Below the pieces are notes generated by a model, which had not been told where the DNA came from, searched no databases, and saw only the letters and a program-made list of their open reading frames with translations. This document shows positions 24,244 to 36,600 of a stretch of 64,000 bases of DNA, piece by piece. Made by a program: the position numbers and the translations under genes. Source of the stretch: Mya arenaria (taxonomy: Eukaryota; Mollusca; Bivalvia; Myida; Myidae); NCBI RefSeq assembly GCF_026914265.1, contig NC_069136.1, positions 10,720,356 to 10,784,355 on the forward strand. The letters are read 5' to 3'. Position 1 is the stretch's first letter, and each line of letters starts with the position of its first letter.

Positions 24244-24349
24244 AGGAACCCCGCCTTTGGTCTTTTACCAGAGTTTGATTGAGAGTTTAGTTTTCTATAA
24301 AACTAATCACCTTATCAGACTTGGAAAAAAGAATGAAGGCGGGACTCCT
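24244..24349. mobile_element. 106-bp MITE with TAA target duplication
   Basis: Terminal inverted repeats AGGAACCCCGCCTT and AGGAGTCCCGCCTT (12 of 14 alike) bound the element, and TAA flanks both ends (24241-24243, 24350-24352). A 3-bp TAA duplication is typical of Tourist/PIF-Harbinger-type MITEs. There is no coding capacity. Confidence 0.7.
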
Positions 24350-25946
24350 TAAGCAGCATAGGTTGTCCTTTGTTTTATTTTAAATGGTGTAGTAAACCAA
24401 AAGTTATCTTTGATTTCAGTCTTCATTTTAAGCAAAATGTTGCCTTCCAAGAAAGAATATATGACAATTTATCATGTGGTATATACACAATGAGTTAATT
24501 TAAAAATCTATTGTGGCGGAAACTGAAGTGAGAACATGTCCATAAGAACTTTGTAGGACAATGAATCGTTAGAGAACAATGTATACATGCCTTTACCAGT
24601 ATGTCTACTGTCAACTGTAACATTTATGTTGACCATTACTTTTACAAACATACTTAAAATCACATTTCGATCAGCTTTTATCGACAAGCTTTTAGAAAGC
24701 GTATTTATTAACCAAATATTTCTGTATCATTAAAATGAAATGCATTATTGCATACATAGGAATGTTGACAGGCCTATATTGGAAAAGATTAGGAAAGTCT
24801 TTTTTCCTGCCAAGGATCAAAGAGGGTGATTTGTCGTCCAAGTTGTGTATGGCTGCTCTCCGGTTTTAGTTATAGGAGACATCTTGAATGTACATAAGAA
24901 AAAATATCACAAGGTCAAAAATTTCCATTTGATATTTTGTCAGTTTAAGAAGTTAAATTTAACCTTTGCTTCAAAAATTAAATTAACTGTTTGAATTGAC
25001 AAATACATATAGTAATATTTGTTAGAAAAGGCAATCTTATGATAATTTCATTTATAAAATGAGGCCTTGGCGTGAGTAAAAAAACGTAAGCAAATGTTCT
25101 CACATATTTCCACCATAGTTTAACAGTTACTAGATTACTAAGAATTTTCACTGAAATAGTTATGTTGATGATAAAATTATTTATTTTATTGGTGTAAAGT
25201 TTTTCTTTTAAAAACTTGTTTTATGTATTAAACTGGTTGTTTTACATACATGTGGATATTTGGGTTGTAATTATCAAGTTCAGTTATCTTCATGTTCATC
25301 TGAGTGTTATCGTCGTGAGGGGAGTGTGTAGTGGTTTGGAACGTTTGCTCGCATGTGGTGATTAGTCAGAACAGACTACCTGATAAATACATCATGTATC
25401 ATGTGTGACTTTGTTATGTCAACCAATTGGAACATGATTGTCGTTTGATAACATTTATGATAAAGCATAATTTATCTTTTGTTTGTTTATAAATATTAAT
25501 AAATCCAGGCATGTGATGTGCATTATAGCTCCTGCATTATAGATAATGACACCACATGTCAACAGGAAAGAAATTGAACAAAGAACTGGTCGATATGACA
25601 ACAAATATATTTACTGTTTAATTTAAGCCCATTTATTTACAGAGCTTTAGAACATATAAATTCAAATTTCATCAATAAGTTTGATGGTGGTGATGATTAC
25701 TTTTAATAACATCTTATTCAGATAAAAAAAATTATTAGCCTTTATAAATGATTATGAGGCTTTCAATTAATAGCAACATGACTTGTAATTCCTCAAAAAT
25801 ATGGCTAACATTCTTTTTATCTGAACACATATTTTTGTTTGTTTTGATCATTAAAGTCAAAACGAGGTCAACACAATTATGCAAATGCCAAATGGTATGT
25901 TTCTTATATGCATATCTATGTAATAGATACAGTATGATTTCTTTAC

Positions 25947-26045
25947 AAGTGTCCTCATACAGACGTAAGAAGCCGAGGCAAAGCTAAGGATAAAATTGGT
26001 GTTCGTCCTAGGGAAACGGTTTCTTACGTCTGTATGAGGACACTT
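25947..26045. repeat. perfect 25-bp inverted repeat
   Basis: AAGTGTCCTCATACAGACGTAAGAA at 25947-25971 is repeated exactly, inverted, at 26021-26045, with a 49-base spacer. The arms may be terminal repeats of a tiny element or a cruciform-forming site. Flanks show no clear target duplication. Confidence 0.8.
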
Positions 26046-26221
26046 TTGAGGAAAAACGAGTAACTGAATCTGACTTATACGATGAGAAGTGTTGCATATA
26101 TATAAGTGAGCAAATAAATTCATTAATAAATAAATAAATAAATACAGGTATACAACCAGATCTAGCAATTGTAAGGGAGATCACTGCATAGGAAATAGCT
26201 AATTGTATACCTGAATATGTC

Positions 26222-26243
26222 ATGTACGTTGTTGTGGTACTGT
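26222..26243 (+). CDS. candidate first coding exon of LAMP-b
   Basis: ATG followed by Tyr, four Val, Leu and a split Cys codon ends at a GTATGA donor in phase 1, exactly the phase needed by the next exon, which continues LAAQPP. The joined start would be a minimal signal peptide. Only 22 bases support it and the start context is poor. Confidence 0.2.
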
Positions 26244-26485
26244 GTATGAATGCAGGATCTCACAGTGGTACTAAATCAACTTGTGAAAACTACAAATGAC
26301 TAATGATAGATATAAGTGGTCTTCCTGCCATATATACTCTCTGATGGTACTCCAAACTGCCTCTGTAACATAGTTCAAGTGGTTATAAATAAATACCAGT
26401 GTATCTCTACCAATAAACTACCAATAAACTATAACAAACATAGGTCTGATTTCTGCCTCAATTATATATAGATATAAAAGAATCC

Positions 26486-27075
26486 TAATGCTTAATGGTC
26501 AAGGGAAGTAACTCTTTATTTACCATTGCCCCTGCAAAACAATAACTTTAATCTGAGCAATAATCATATATGCAGTCAGTATTCTGGGTGCATTACAGTG
26601 TAAAATGCTAAATGGTCAAGGGAAGTAACTCATAATTGGCCAGTGTCCCTGCAAAACATTAACTTTTATCTTAGCAAATTTTAGATGAAGTTAGCATTCT
26701 GTGCCTCGATATAATAGTTCCTAATGCTTAATGATCAAGGGAAGAAACTCATAATTGACCAGTGTCCTTGCCCATTATTAACTTTAATCTGACCAATAAT
26801 GAATCAGATGAAGTCAGCATCCTGTGCCTTGATTATAGTTCCAAATGCTAATTGGTCAAGGGCTTAATACTAAATAGTCAAGGGAAATAGCTCATAATTG
26901 ACCAGTGCCTCTGCAAAACATGAACTTTAATCTGAGGAATAATTAGAATCTGATAAAGTCAGTATTCTACCTGGATTATAGTTCCAAATGCCAAATGGTC
27001 GAGGTAGTAGCTCATAATTGACCAGTGTCCCCCATGTGCAACTTGAACTTTAGTTTGAGCATTAATCAGATGTAG
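26486..27075. repeat. diverged tandem repeat, unit about 115-120 bp
   Basis: About five units begin AATGCTTAATGGTCAAGGGA (or variants) and contain CATAATTGACCAGTGTCCCTGC and ACTTTAATCTGAGC-like blocks. Starts near 26486, 26606, 26724, 26867 and 26986. The copies are old and unequal in length. Confidence 0.75.
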
Positions 27076-27617
27076 TTGTTATTTTGCCTGGATATTATAA
27101 TGACCACTTCCCTCACCGACCCTTTTATCCTCCGAATTTTTCTTTAGTGAGGATTTTTTCCATAATGTCCTAAAAATATGCATTTTTTGACTGAACATGT
27201 TGTAATTTGATCATTTTTATTTAAAATTTTCTACAATAGTACTTTAGCTGATATAGGTTGGTTTAGTACAAAATCCCCTATCCCCTATATTTTGGAGAAG
27301 TTAGTTGACACCCACATACACAACACATACTGTGAATTACATGTTTATTATAACAGTTTTGTTTAACCTTGCTAGTTATTAAAACAAAAAAAGATGTGTA
27401 AATAAAACAAAATGGCAGCTGAAATGATGTTTACAGCAGATATAAAGCTGCATCATTTTAGTTTTAAGTCACTTGTTTAAGCAGCGTACAACCTCCAAAA
27501 ATCAGACAAACAAAATACCCACAAAAGCATTTGCATCTATTGAAACGGACAAATACGGTAGTACATGCTTGTACACATCTGAAGCATAGTTGTATTGTTT
27601 ACACATTCTGATTACAG

Positions 27618-30600
27618 GTCTGGCTGCACAGCCTCCATACAATTTTCCTTCCACCAACAGCTGTATCAAGGTAGAATTTGACAACCTGAAAACCAACACC
27701 CTCACCTGGACTGACAGCAACAATAAAACATATGTGAGTAGTTGTAATACATGCATTCATTTGAAAGCTACACTTTACAGATTGACATTTTTAACATTTT
27801 TTAGATTTTGTCTCAGAATGAGCTGATTTTTGTATGAATGCCTTCAATTCAGTTATATTCAACAACTCACAATAGAATATATATATATATATCTCAATTG
27901 TTTGAATGTTTTTTCTTAAAGCGTTAGTAACGCTTGGAGCCATAAAACCTTACGAACGTAAATATAAAAACCAGCAATCTGATTTTTTTTTTGGTAATCT
28001 TGTAACACTGGTTTCCAGACATTTTTACAAATATTGGTTCATTGTAAGACAAAAAGAAAAAAAAGTTGACAAAATGGGCAATCGGTGGGAGAGCAGCTGC
28101 TTAAAGACAAATTTAACTTAGATTAGGGTTTCTTTCCTCAACTAACGAAATAAGTGTCATCTTTTTATGATCATAAATATGGGGCATTTACTGATCAAAT
28201 TAACAGTGAACAATATACAGCAATCTATAGTACTCTCATTGTTGCTTGTAATAACAGGGATTTTTAACTTAAAGAGCTAAAAACATTGTCAGAGTATTTT
28301 TACTCCAAACACCAGTTTTAAAATAAGACCAATTAACCTTATAGAAGTCTACTTGAAAAGGTTTCCATAAAAGACCATGGATATACATTAAATTCATCAT
28401 ATCTCATTGAAAAATTCAGGGACATTTCTTGTAATTTTATGCATTTTTGGGTTAGGGGAGGCGTATAGCTTTGCACTTGTCAGTTTGTGCATGTGTCCAT
28501 GATGCCTTCTGTAAGTATAAAGCAACCTTGTGTCATTCAAAACTCCAAAGCTATTAGACCTAGAGTCTTGAAACCTAAGGGGAATGTTGTTAAGATGATG
28601 AAGTTAATTGTGCACCTGGGTTTTCATTTCCAGCTGTATATAGTTAGCGGAGAGTAGTGGCTTTCAATTACCCAAAATTGGCATTTTTTTTCAAATTATT
28701 AGAACTTGTGTGCGAAGACATCCTATAGACACACTTCTAGTTTAGATTTTCCTTTCATGTAACTGCAATGCTTTATACTTTCTCTTGTAGGATGCTGATA
28801 AATGGGATTTCAGCAACACCAGTATTCAAAACAATTCAAAGTGTGCTGAAGTTAATGGTACCACGGCATTGCTCGAGGTTCTGTTTGCTGTTGACAATGC
28901 AACGTTTGCGTTCACCTTTACAAAACAGAATGGGATGGTCCAAATCAATATGACACTTAAATTTGTCCCGAGAGTTGTCTTCAGTAAAGAAAATAACACT
29001 CAGCAAGGTATGATCTCTTTTGTTTATATTAATATTGCTGGCATTTACATATTTGCTGGTATATACATCAAGAAAAGTATGGAGCTATTTTATTGCAGTA
29101 TGTTAAATATACTAGAGAAAACAGATGCCATCTGATCAATGCAAAATCTTACATGGGGCATAGTCACATGAGTTTGACTGCGCATGTGTTATGATCAATT
29201 TGCATATCCATTTATAGTACTAGGATTTTCAAAAATGGTATGTTATTAAATTAAAGCAATAAATGGCGTCCATTTCCTGGATACAAAATTGTTGCTGTGT
29301 ATTAATAAATAACTTTTTGTTGTCCAAGCGAGGCAACTCATACTTGTAAACACATGCTCACCTGATTTGCAAGGTTCATAGCAAGTTAAGTGTCACAAAA
29401 GCTCTCGAAGGCTTCAAGTGAAAGAATGGTACATTATTTTATATTTTAGCTGTGAAATTGGCAGAACTTTGATTAAAGTCATCCATTCGTGTGGTATATT
29501 CATTTGCTGTCAAATTTTTGAATTTTCATCAGAACAAATTATTATCATCTCAATTTTACTTTGAATGAGTATATTTGTGCTCAAGTCAGGAAATGAAGTG
29601 ACACAAACATATTAGGGTTTACATATGAAATGCTGGGTACCTTAAATAAATCATCTCACTTGTAAAGCTCAAATTGAGCCTAATTGGTTACCCTCCCTGG
29701 CACCATGATTCTGTGAGAGCTTGATAACATCACAAATTTCATTCATGAAAATCATACGACCTTGCCCCCTAGTTTCAGTTAGTTTAAGTATTATTTCTGT
29801 CAAGTCTATTGAGAAAATCTTCAGAAAAACTGAAGAACTTGCCGGATACTACTCACCAACCAGAGGATGCAATACATGTTCTTAAAATATTTCATGCATA
29901 ATGCAAAATACACTAGAGTCTAAAGAAAAGTTTGAGCTTAAACTAAATAAACAAACAATTCTCTTATACATGTCTACAGACCAAGTCATCATGGCGGTGT
30001 CTGTGCCGTTTAGTGTCCCTGAGAAACAGTCCTACCAGTGTGACGCAGCCCAGGGGTACTCTCAAAAAGTGACAGTGGGAAACAATACCTACAACATGGA
30101 CCTAGTGTTCCAGAAAGTGCATATGCAAGCCTTTGGAATCAGCAACAGCACATTTTCTGAAGGTAATTTTGAGGCTTGTGTGTTTTTTTGAAAAAAGGCC
30201 ATAACTTATAAAAAGGTTAAGATAAATTTACTAATGAAAATTGCTGCACATGTTGCTGGGGACAATGTGCAAATGCACAGCAAGGCCAATAATGTTGGCC
30301 GAATTATAGAGTTGTGTCCCTTTTCCATTGAAAAAAAACCCAGACCAGCATTGGTGTTTGCACTTCTTTGGTTTATTGTAGATGCTTTTAAGTAATGTAT
30401 ATTTATTCGTCCAAAATTGTTGGAGATTTTTGAGATTTTATTGTCAGGTAGCCCCAGTACTCAATTTTTTAATTGATTTCGCTACGTCATGTATATATCG
30501 AGTAAATTGACTGTCAATGTATTGTTTTATCTACAGGCAATTTTTGTAGAGATAAAGCTTTTAAAATATGAGCCTTTATTCTTTTCATGATCAATTATGT

Positions 30601-33600
30601 ATCCCACAATAAATCAGTTGGTAGGGCTCCTGACTGATGGCCAGTTTTGGGGTCAATTTTGTATCCCTCAATAGCGCAGTTGGTAGGGCTCCTGACTGGG
30701 CCAGTTTCTGGGTCAATTTTGTATCCCACAATAGCTCAGTAGGTAGTGCTCCTGACTGATGGCCAGTTTCTGGGTCAATCATGTATCCCACAATAGCACA
30801 GTCGGTAGTGCTCCTGACTGGGCCAGTTTCAGTGTCAATAATGTATCCCACAGTAGCTCAGTAGGTAGTGCTCCTGACTGATGGCCAGTTTGAGTGTCAA
30901 TTATGTATCCCACAATAGCTCAGTCGGTAGTGCTCCTGACTGGGCCAGTTTCAGTGTCAATTATGTATCCCACAGTAGCTCAGTAGGTAGTGCTCCTGAC
31001 TGATGGCCAGTTTCTGGGTCAATCATGTATCCCTCAATAGCTCAGTCGGTAGTGCTCCTGACTGGGCCAGTTTCAGTGTCAATTATGTATCCCACAGTAG
31101 CTCAGTCGGTAGTGCTCCTGACTGGTCCAGTTTCGGGTCAATTATGTATCCCACAATAGCTCAGTTGGTAGTGCTCCTGACTGGTCCAGTTTCGGGTCAA
31201 TTATGTATCCCACAATAGCTCAGTCGGTAGTGCTCCTGACTGGTCCAGTTTCGGGTCAATTATGTATCCCACGATATCTCAGTCGGTAGTGCTCCTGACT
31301 GGTCCAGTTTCGGGTCAATCATATATCCTTCAATAGCTCAGTCGGTAGTGCTCCTGACTGATGGCCAGTTTCAGTGTCAATTATGTATCCCACAATAGCT
31401 CAGTCGGTAGTGCTCCTGACTGGTCCAGTTTCGGGTCAATTATGTATCCCACAATAGCTCAGTTGGTAGTGCTCCTGACTGGGCCAGTTTCAGTGTCAAT
31501 TATGTATCCCACAATAGCCCAGTCGGTAGTGCTCCTGACTGGTCCAGTTTCGGGTCAATTATGTATCCCACAATAGCTCAGTTGGTAGTGCTCCTGACTG
31601 GGCCAGTTTCTGGGTCAATTATGTATCCCACAATAGCTCAGTCGGTAGTGCTCCTGACTGGTCCAGTTTCGGGTCAATTATGTATCCCACAATAGTTCAG
31701 TTGGTAGAGCTCCTGACTGGGCCAGTTTCAGTGTCAATTATGTATCCCTCAATAGCCCAGTCGGTAGTGCTCCTGACTGGTCTAGTTTCGGGTCAATTAT
31801 GTATCCAACAATAGCTCAGTTGGTAGAGCTCCTGACTGGGCCCGTTTCAGTGTCAATTATGTATCCCTCAATAGCCCAGTCGGTAGTGCTCCTGACTGGT
31901 CCAGTTTCGGGTCAATTATGTATCCCACAATAGCCCAGTTGGTAGTGCTCCTGACTGGTCCAGTTTCAGTGTCAATTATGTATCCCACAATAGCTCAGTT
32001 GGTAGAGCTCCTGACTGGGCCAGTTTCAGTGTCAATTATGTATCCCTCAATAGCCCAGTCGGTAGTGCTCCTGACTGGTCCAGTTTCGGGTCAATTATGT
32101 ATCCCACAATAACCCAGTCGGTAGTGCTCCTGACTGGTCCAGTTTTAGTGTCAATTATGTATCCCACAATAGCTCAGTTGGTAGAGCTCCTGACTGGGCC
32201 AGTTTCAGTGTCAATTATGTATCCCTCAATAGCCCAGTCGGTAGTGCTCCTGACTGGTCCAGTTTCGGGTCAATTATGTATCCCACAATAGCCCAGTCAG
32301 TAGTGCTCCTGACTGGTCCAGTTTCAGTGTCAATTATGTATCCCACAATAGCCCAGTTGGTAGAGCTCCTGACTGGGCCAGTTTCAGTGTCAATTATGTA
32401 TCCCTCAATAGCCCAGTCGGTAGTGCTCCTGACTGGTCCAGTTTCGGGTCAATTATGTATCCCACAATAGCCCAGTCGGTAGTGCTCCTGACTGGTCCAG
32501 TTTCGGGTCAATTATGTATCCCACAATAGCCCAGTCGGTAGTGCTCATGACTGGGCCAGTTTCAGTGTCAATTATGTATCCCTCAATAGCCCAGTTGGTA
32601 GTGCTCCTGACTGGTCCAGTTTCGGGTCAATTATGTATCCCACAATAGCTCAGTTGGTAGTGCTCCTGACTGGGCCAGTTTCGGGTCAATTATGTATCCC
32701 ACGATAGCTCAGTCGGTAGTGCTTCTGACTGGTTCAGTTTCGGGTCAATTATGTATCCCACAATAGCTCAGTTGGTAGAGCTCCTGACTGGGCCTGTTTC
32801 AGTGTCAATTATGTATCCCACAATAGCACAGTCTGTAGTGCTTCTGACTGGGCTAGTTCCAGGGTCAATCATGTATCCCTCAATAGCGCAGTTGGTAGAG
32901 CTTCTGACTGGGCTAGTTCCAGGGTCAATTATGTATCCCACGATAGCTCAGTCGGTAGTGCTTCTGACTGGTCCAGTTTCGGGTCAATTATGTATCCCAC
33001 AATAGCTCAGTTGGTAGAGCTCCTGACTGGGCCTGTTTCAGTGTCAATTATATATCCCACAATAGCACAGTCTGTTGTGCTTCTGACTGGGCTAGTTCCA
33101 GGGTCAATCATGTATCCCTCAATAACGCAGTTGGTAGAGCTCCTGACTGGGCTAGTTCCAGGGTCAATCATGTATCCCTCAATAGCGCAGTTGGTAGAGC
33201 TTCCGACTGGGCTAGTTCCAGGGTCAATCATGTATCCCTCAATAGCGCAGTCGGTAGAGCTTCCGACTGGGCTAGTTCCAGGGTCAATCATGTATCCCTC
33301 AATAGCGCAGTTGGTAGAGCTTCCGACTGGGCTAGTTCCAGGGTCAATCATGTATCCCTCAATAGCGCAGTCGGTAGAGCTTCCGACTGGGCTAGTTCCA
33401 GGGTCAATCATGTATCCCTCAATAGCGCAGTTGGTAGAGCTTCCAACTGGGCTAGTTCCAGGGTCAATCATGTATCCCTCAATAGCGCAGTTGGTAGAGC
33501 TTCCGACTGGGCTAGTTCCAGGGTCAATCATGTATCCCTCAATAGCGCAGTTGGTAGAGCTCCTGACTGGGCTAGTTCCAGGGTCAATTATGTATCCCTC

Positions 33601-36600
33601 AATAGCGCAGTTGGTAGAGCTCCTGACTGGGCTAGTTCCAGGGTCAATTATGTATCCTAGCGCAGTCGGTACTGCTCCCGACACGGCCAGTTTCAGGGTC
33701 AATTATGTTTCTTGTAATAGCTTAGGCGGTAGTGCTCCTGAAGGGTCCACATAGAATGTTATACCTTTGAATTGTGTCTCATAAAAGCCACAAACATTTG
33801 TCAATTCCTGTTACTTAAAAAAATATTTTAATAGAAATTTTGTCTGTCTACTATACTAATGGCATGTGTCTTATTAGCAGCATGTTTACAGTACTGTTGC
33901 TGCTGACGATTATGATACTTTGAACCCATTTCATTAATTACGAGGGGTGATCCAGAATTACGTGGACTTCTTACATATTTTCTATATTTTTCGTCCAAAT
34001 CATTTTAAAATTCATGCACATCTTATTTAAAGTATTCTGCATAGACGGTATGAAATTTAGATCTGTAAAATTTATGAGTATTGAAAAATTACGGGTTCTT
34101 AGATAACAGGAACGGACGGTCGGCGCACCGTCTAAAATGAACGTTCACAAACGTTTTATGTATCTCTTACAACATGCTTTTCTTCCATGTTTTTCTATGA
34201 AATTCCGCCAAATTACGTTATATTAAACGCTGACTTCATACGAATATACTTTTCAAATTTCTGACGTCATTTCCGTTTAAAAGTCGAAATATTCTGACTT
34301 GATTACAAGCACAGTCTGGGATACAACATGGCGTCATTGGACTTTGAATAAGCGCGAGACGATGAAGATTTGCGTTGAATTGGGGAAAACACGGACACAG
34401 ATTATGATAATGATGGCCGAGATGGAAATGAAGAAACATGTGCCGTTCATTAGTATTTAACTGGCATTCATGTTTAAGAGAACAATGATATTTCATAGAA
34501 GACGATAAGGAAAAGGGACAGAAAAAGACAAGAGGCACGACGTTTTCGACGTTGGTGAAGAACGGCATCAGAGGGGATCGCCGTTTGACAGCATGTCGTA
34601 GCAAGCATAGTCGGGGCAGGGTACGGAAGTCCAAAGGGTTTTAAGAGAAGATTAAGGCGTGCGAAAAGTTTGTGCGAGATGGGTCCCTCAATTGCTATGA
34701 AATGACGAGAGAGAAAAACGTATGCGTTATTCAAAGACTGCAAAGATTTGCACAGGAAGATGAACAATTAATGAACCGGGTTACTTTGAAAAGGCGTTAT
34801 TTTTTTAAATAATCAATTATTTTTTTTTTTTATATTAATATTATTTATTTATTTTTCTATTTATTTATGCTTATCATAATATATGAAGTTGACTTTGCGT
34901 CAGTGTTGGTTGGTTAACTAAAAAATATGACGCTTTATGATCGCAGCGTCATTGACATCACTGGACTGCGCCGGTCGGGTTCAACCATATGTCGTAATAT
35001 GATTTTAATTTAGCGAAAATTCAATATTTTGCTCTGAAAATTGCAGGAAATATATAAGATATGTTATATGTATTGAATATGAAGTTTCTACGTTCTATGT
35101 GAAATGATATTTGAATTATTAAAAAAGTCCACGTAATTTTGGATCAACCCTCGTACATATATATAAGGGATGGCCACGAGTACCCAGAACTCGAGTTCTG
35201 GATCGATCAACCGAGTACCAAATCACTTCTCAAGTACTCAAAATAAATAAATATATTTTTTTTATAAAATTCACTTAATATACGATTTACAGACGTAAGT
35301 ATCAGATCGCATTTCAAAGACGCCAATTTACGGTCCCTCTAATCCCCACTGTGTACACAATTGAGCCTAATAAATTAGTTGACAGTTGTTGTGAGAGTTG
35401 CAAGTTGTCAACAAGGGCCCTAATTTGCTAATAGCAATTGAAGTTTTGACAAGCGAATTAGTACGACCGTTATGAGCAATGATTCCTGAATAATTGATAA
35501 GTGGATATCTTAATTCAGGAAATATGCATATTAATGAGGTGAACAACAATATTTCAGTATGGAAAACTGTCATTTTAAATATTATTTTGTAGAGTCAACG
35601 ACTAAACAAATTTATGAATAATTTTCGTTCATTGTAATTCTGAATGTTGTTTATTGGGTTGTTCCCGATCATTTCGACGCTTGAATATGATCCGAGTTTT
35701 ACTTTCCATTTATATTGAAGTACATGTGTATGTATAAAATGAATTGAAAAGGACAAATTAAAAGCATGAAACAACATTTGTTTTCTTTTTATTTATTTTT
35801 CTGTTAAGGTACATAATGACAGTCTTATTTAAAGATGAAAATAGCCAATATTACGACCAACGCACAATATACATGGACTGTACATGTATAGACTAACCTG
35901 TCTTTCCTGAAAACCAATTTAAGTTATCTGAGTAATCGAGTACCCGATTACTCGATCGGTAGATTGTCCAAGTACTCGAGTACCAATTTTACTACTCGTT
36001 GCCATCCCTAATATATACATATATGAGCCGTGACCAAAAAAGGATCTTGTGTAGATGAACATTTGTATTTTATAAGCAACACCCTAACTGATGAGAATGA
36101 TTTTATTAACATATGGTTTATAAATATGAATGTGTCTTTTATTTTATGTTAAAATTTCAATGTTAAGATTTTGTCCGTAAGACTGAAAATCACTGTCTGC
36201 GGCTCTTATGAGTTTGGTCACTAAGAAAGCCACATGCTAGTGATTGGTTTGAATAACATTAATTATCAGAAGGTTGGATCTCGGTTTTATGAATATAATT
36301 GTTACGTCAAGTACAAAATTGATGAATTGTTTAAGTCCGGTGTCATAGTAAGCATGCCATCAATGTGATAAACCATGACTGCATTGGCTTTTAATATGTT
36401 GAAAACAACTTTGAAGTTGCTCCTTTCGCCTCACCAAATTTAATTATGATGACTGCTTTCAAAATAGTCTATTCTCAATTATAGCTGTACACTGCGCAGC
36501 AGACCAAAACTCAACCACGACAGTGAAGCCAACCCCTGCACCTCCCACTCCTGATCAGCACCCCAAGTTTTATGTGAATGTGACCGACAACAAGTTCAAC

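Noticed and set aside
30590..33748. Cluster of tRNA genes
   Set aside because: Only the D-arm is tRNA-like. Acceptor, anticodon and T arms do not fit a cloverleaf in a 60-base unit.
30590..33748. CRISPR array
   Set aside because: Units are contiguous with no unique spacers, and the context is a eukaryotic intron.
32990..33754. Long ORF of 20-residue repeats in the minisatellite (and the antisense 33007-33702)
   Set aside because: The unit is 60 bases, so any stop-free frame stays open on both strands. No start context, codon bias or splice link supports a protein.
34236..34767. Antisense ORFs within the mariner element
   Set aside because: They are shadows of the broken plus-strand transposase.
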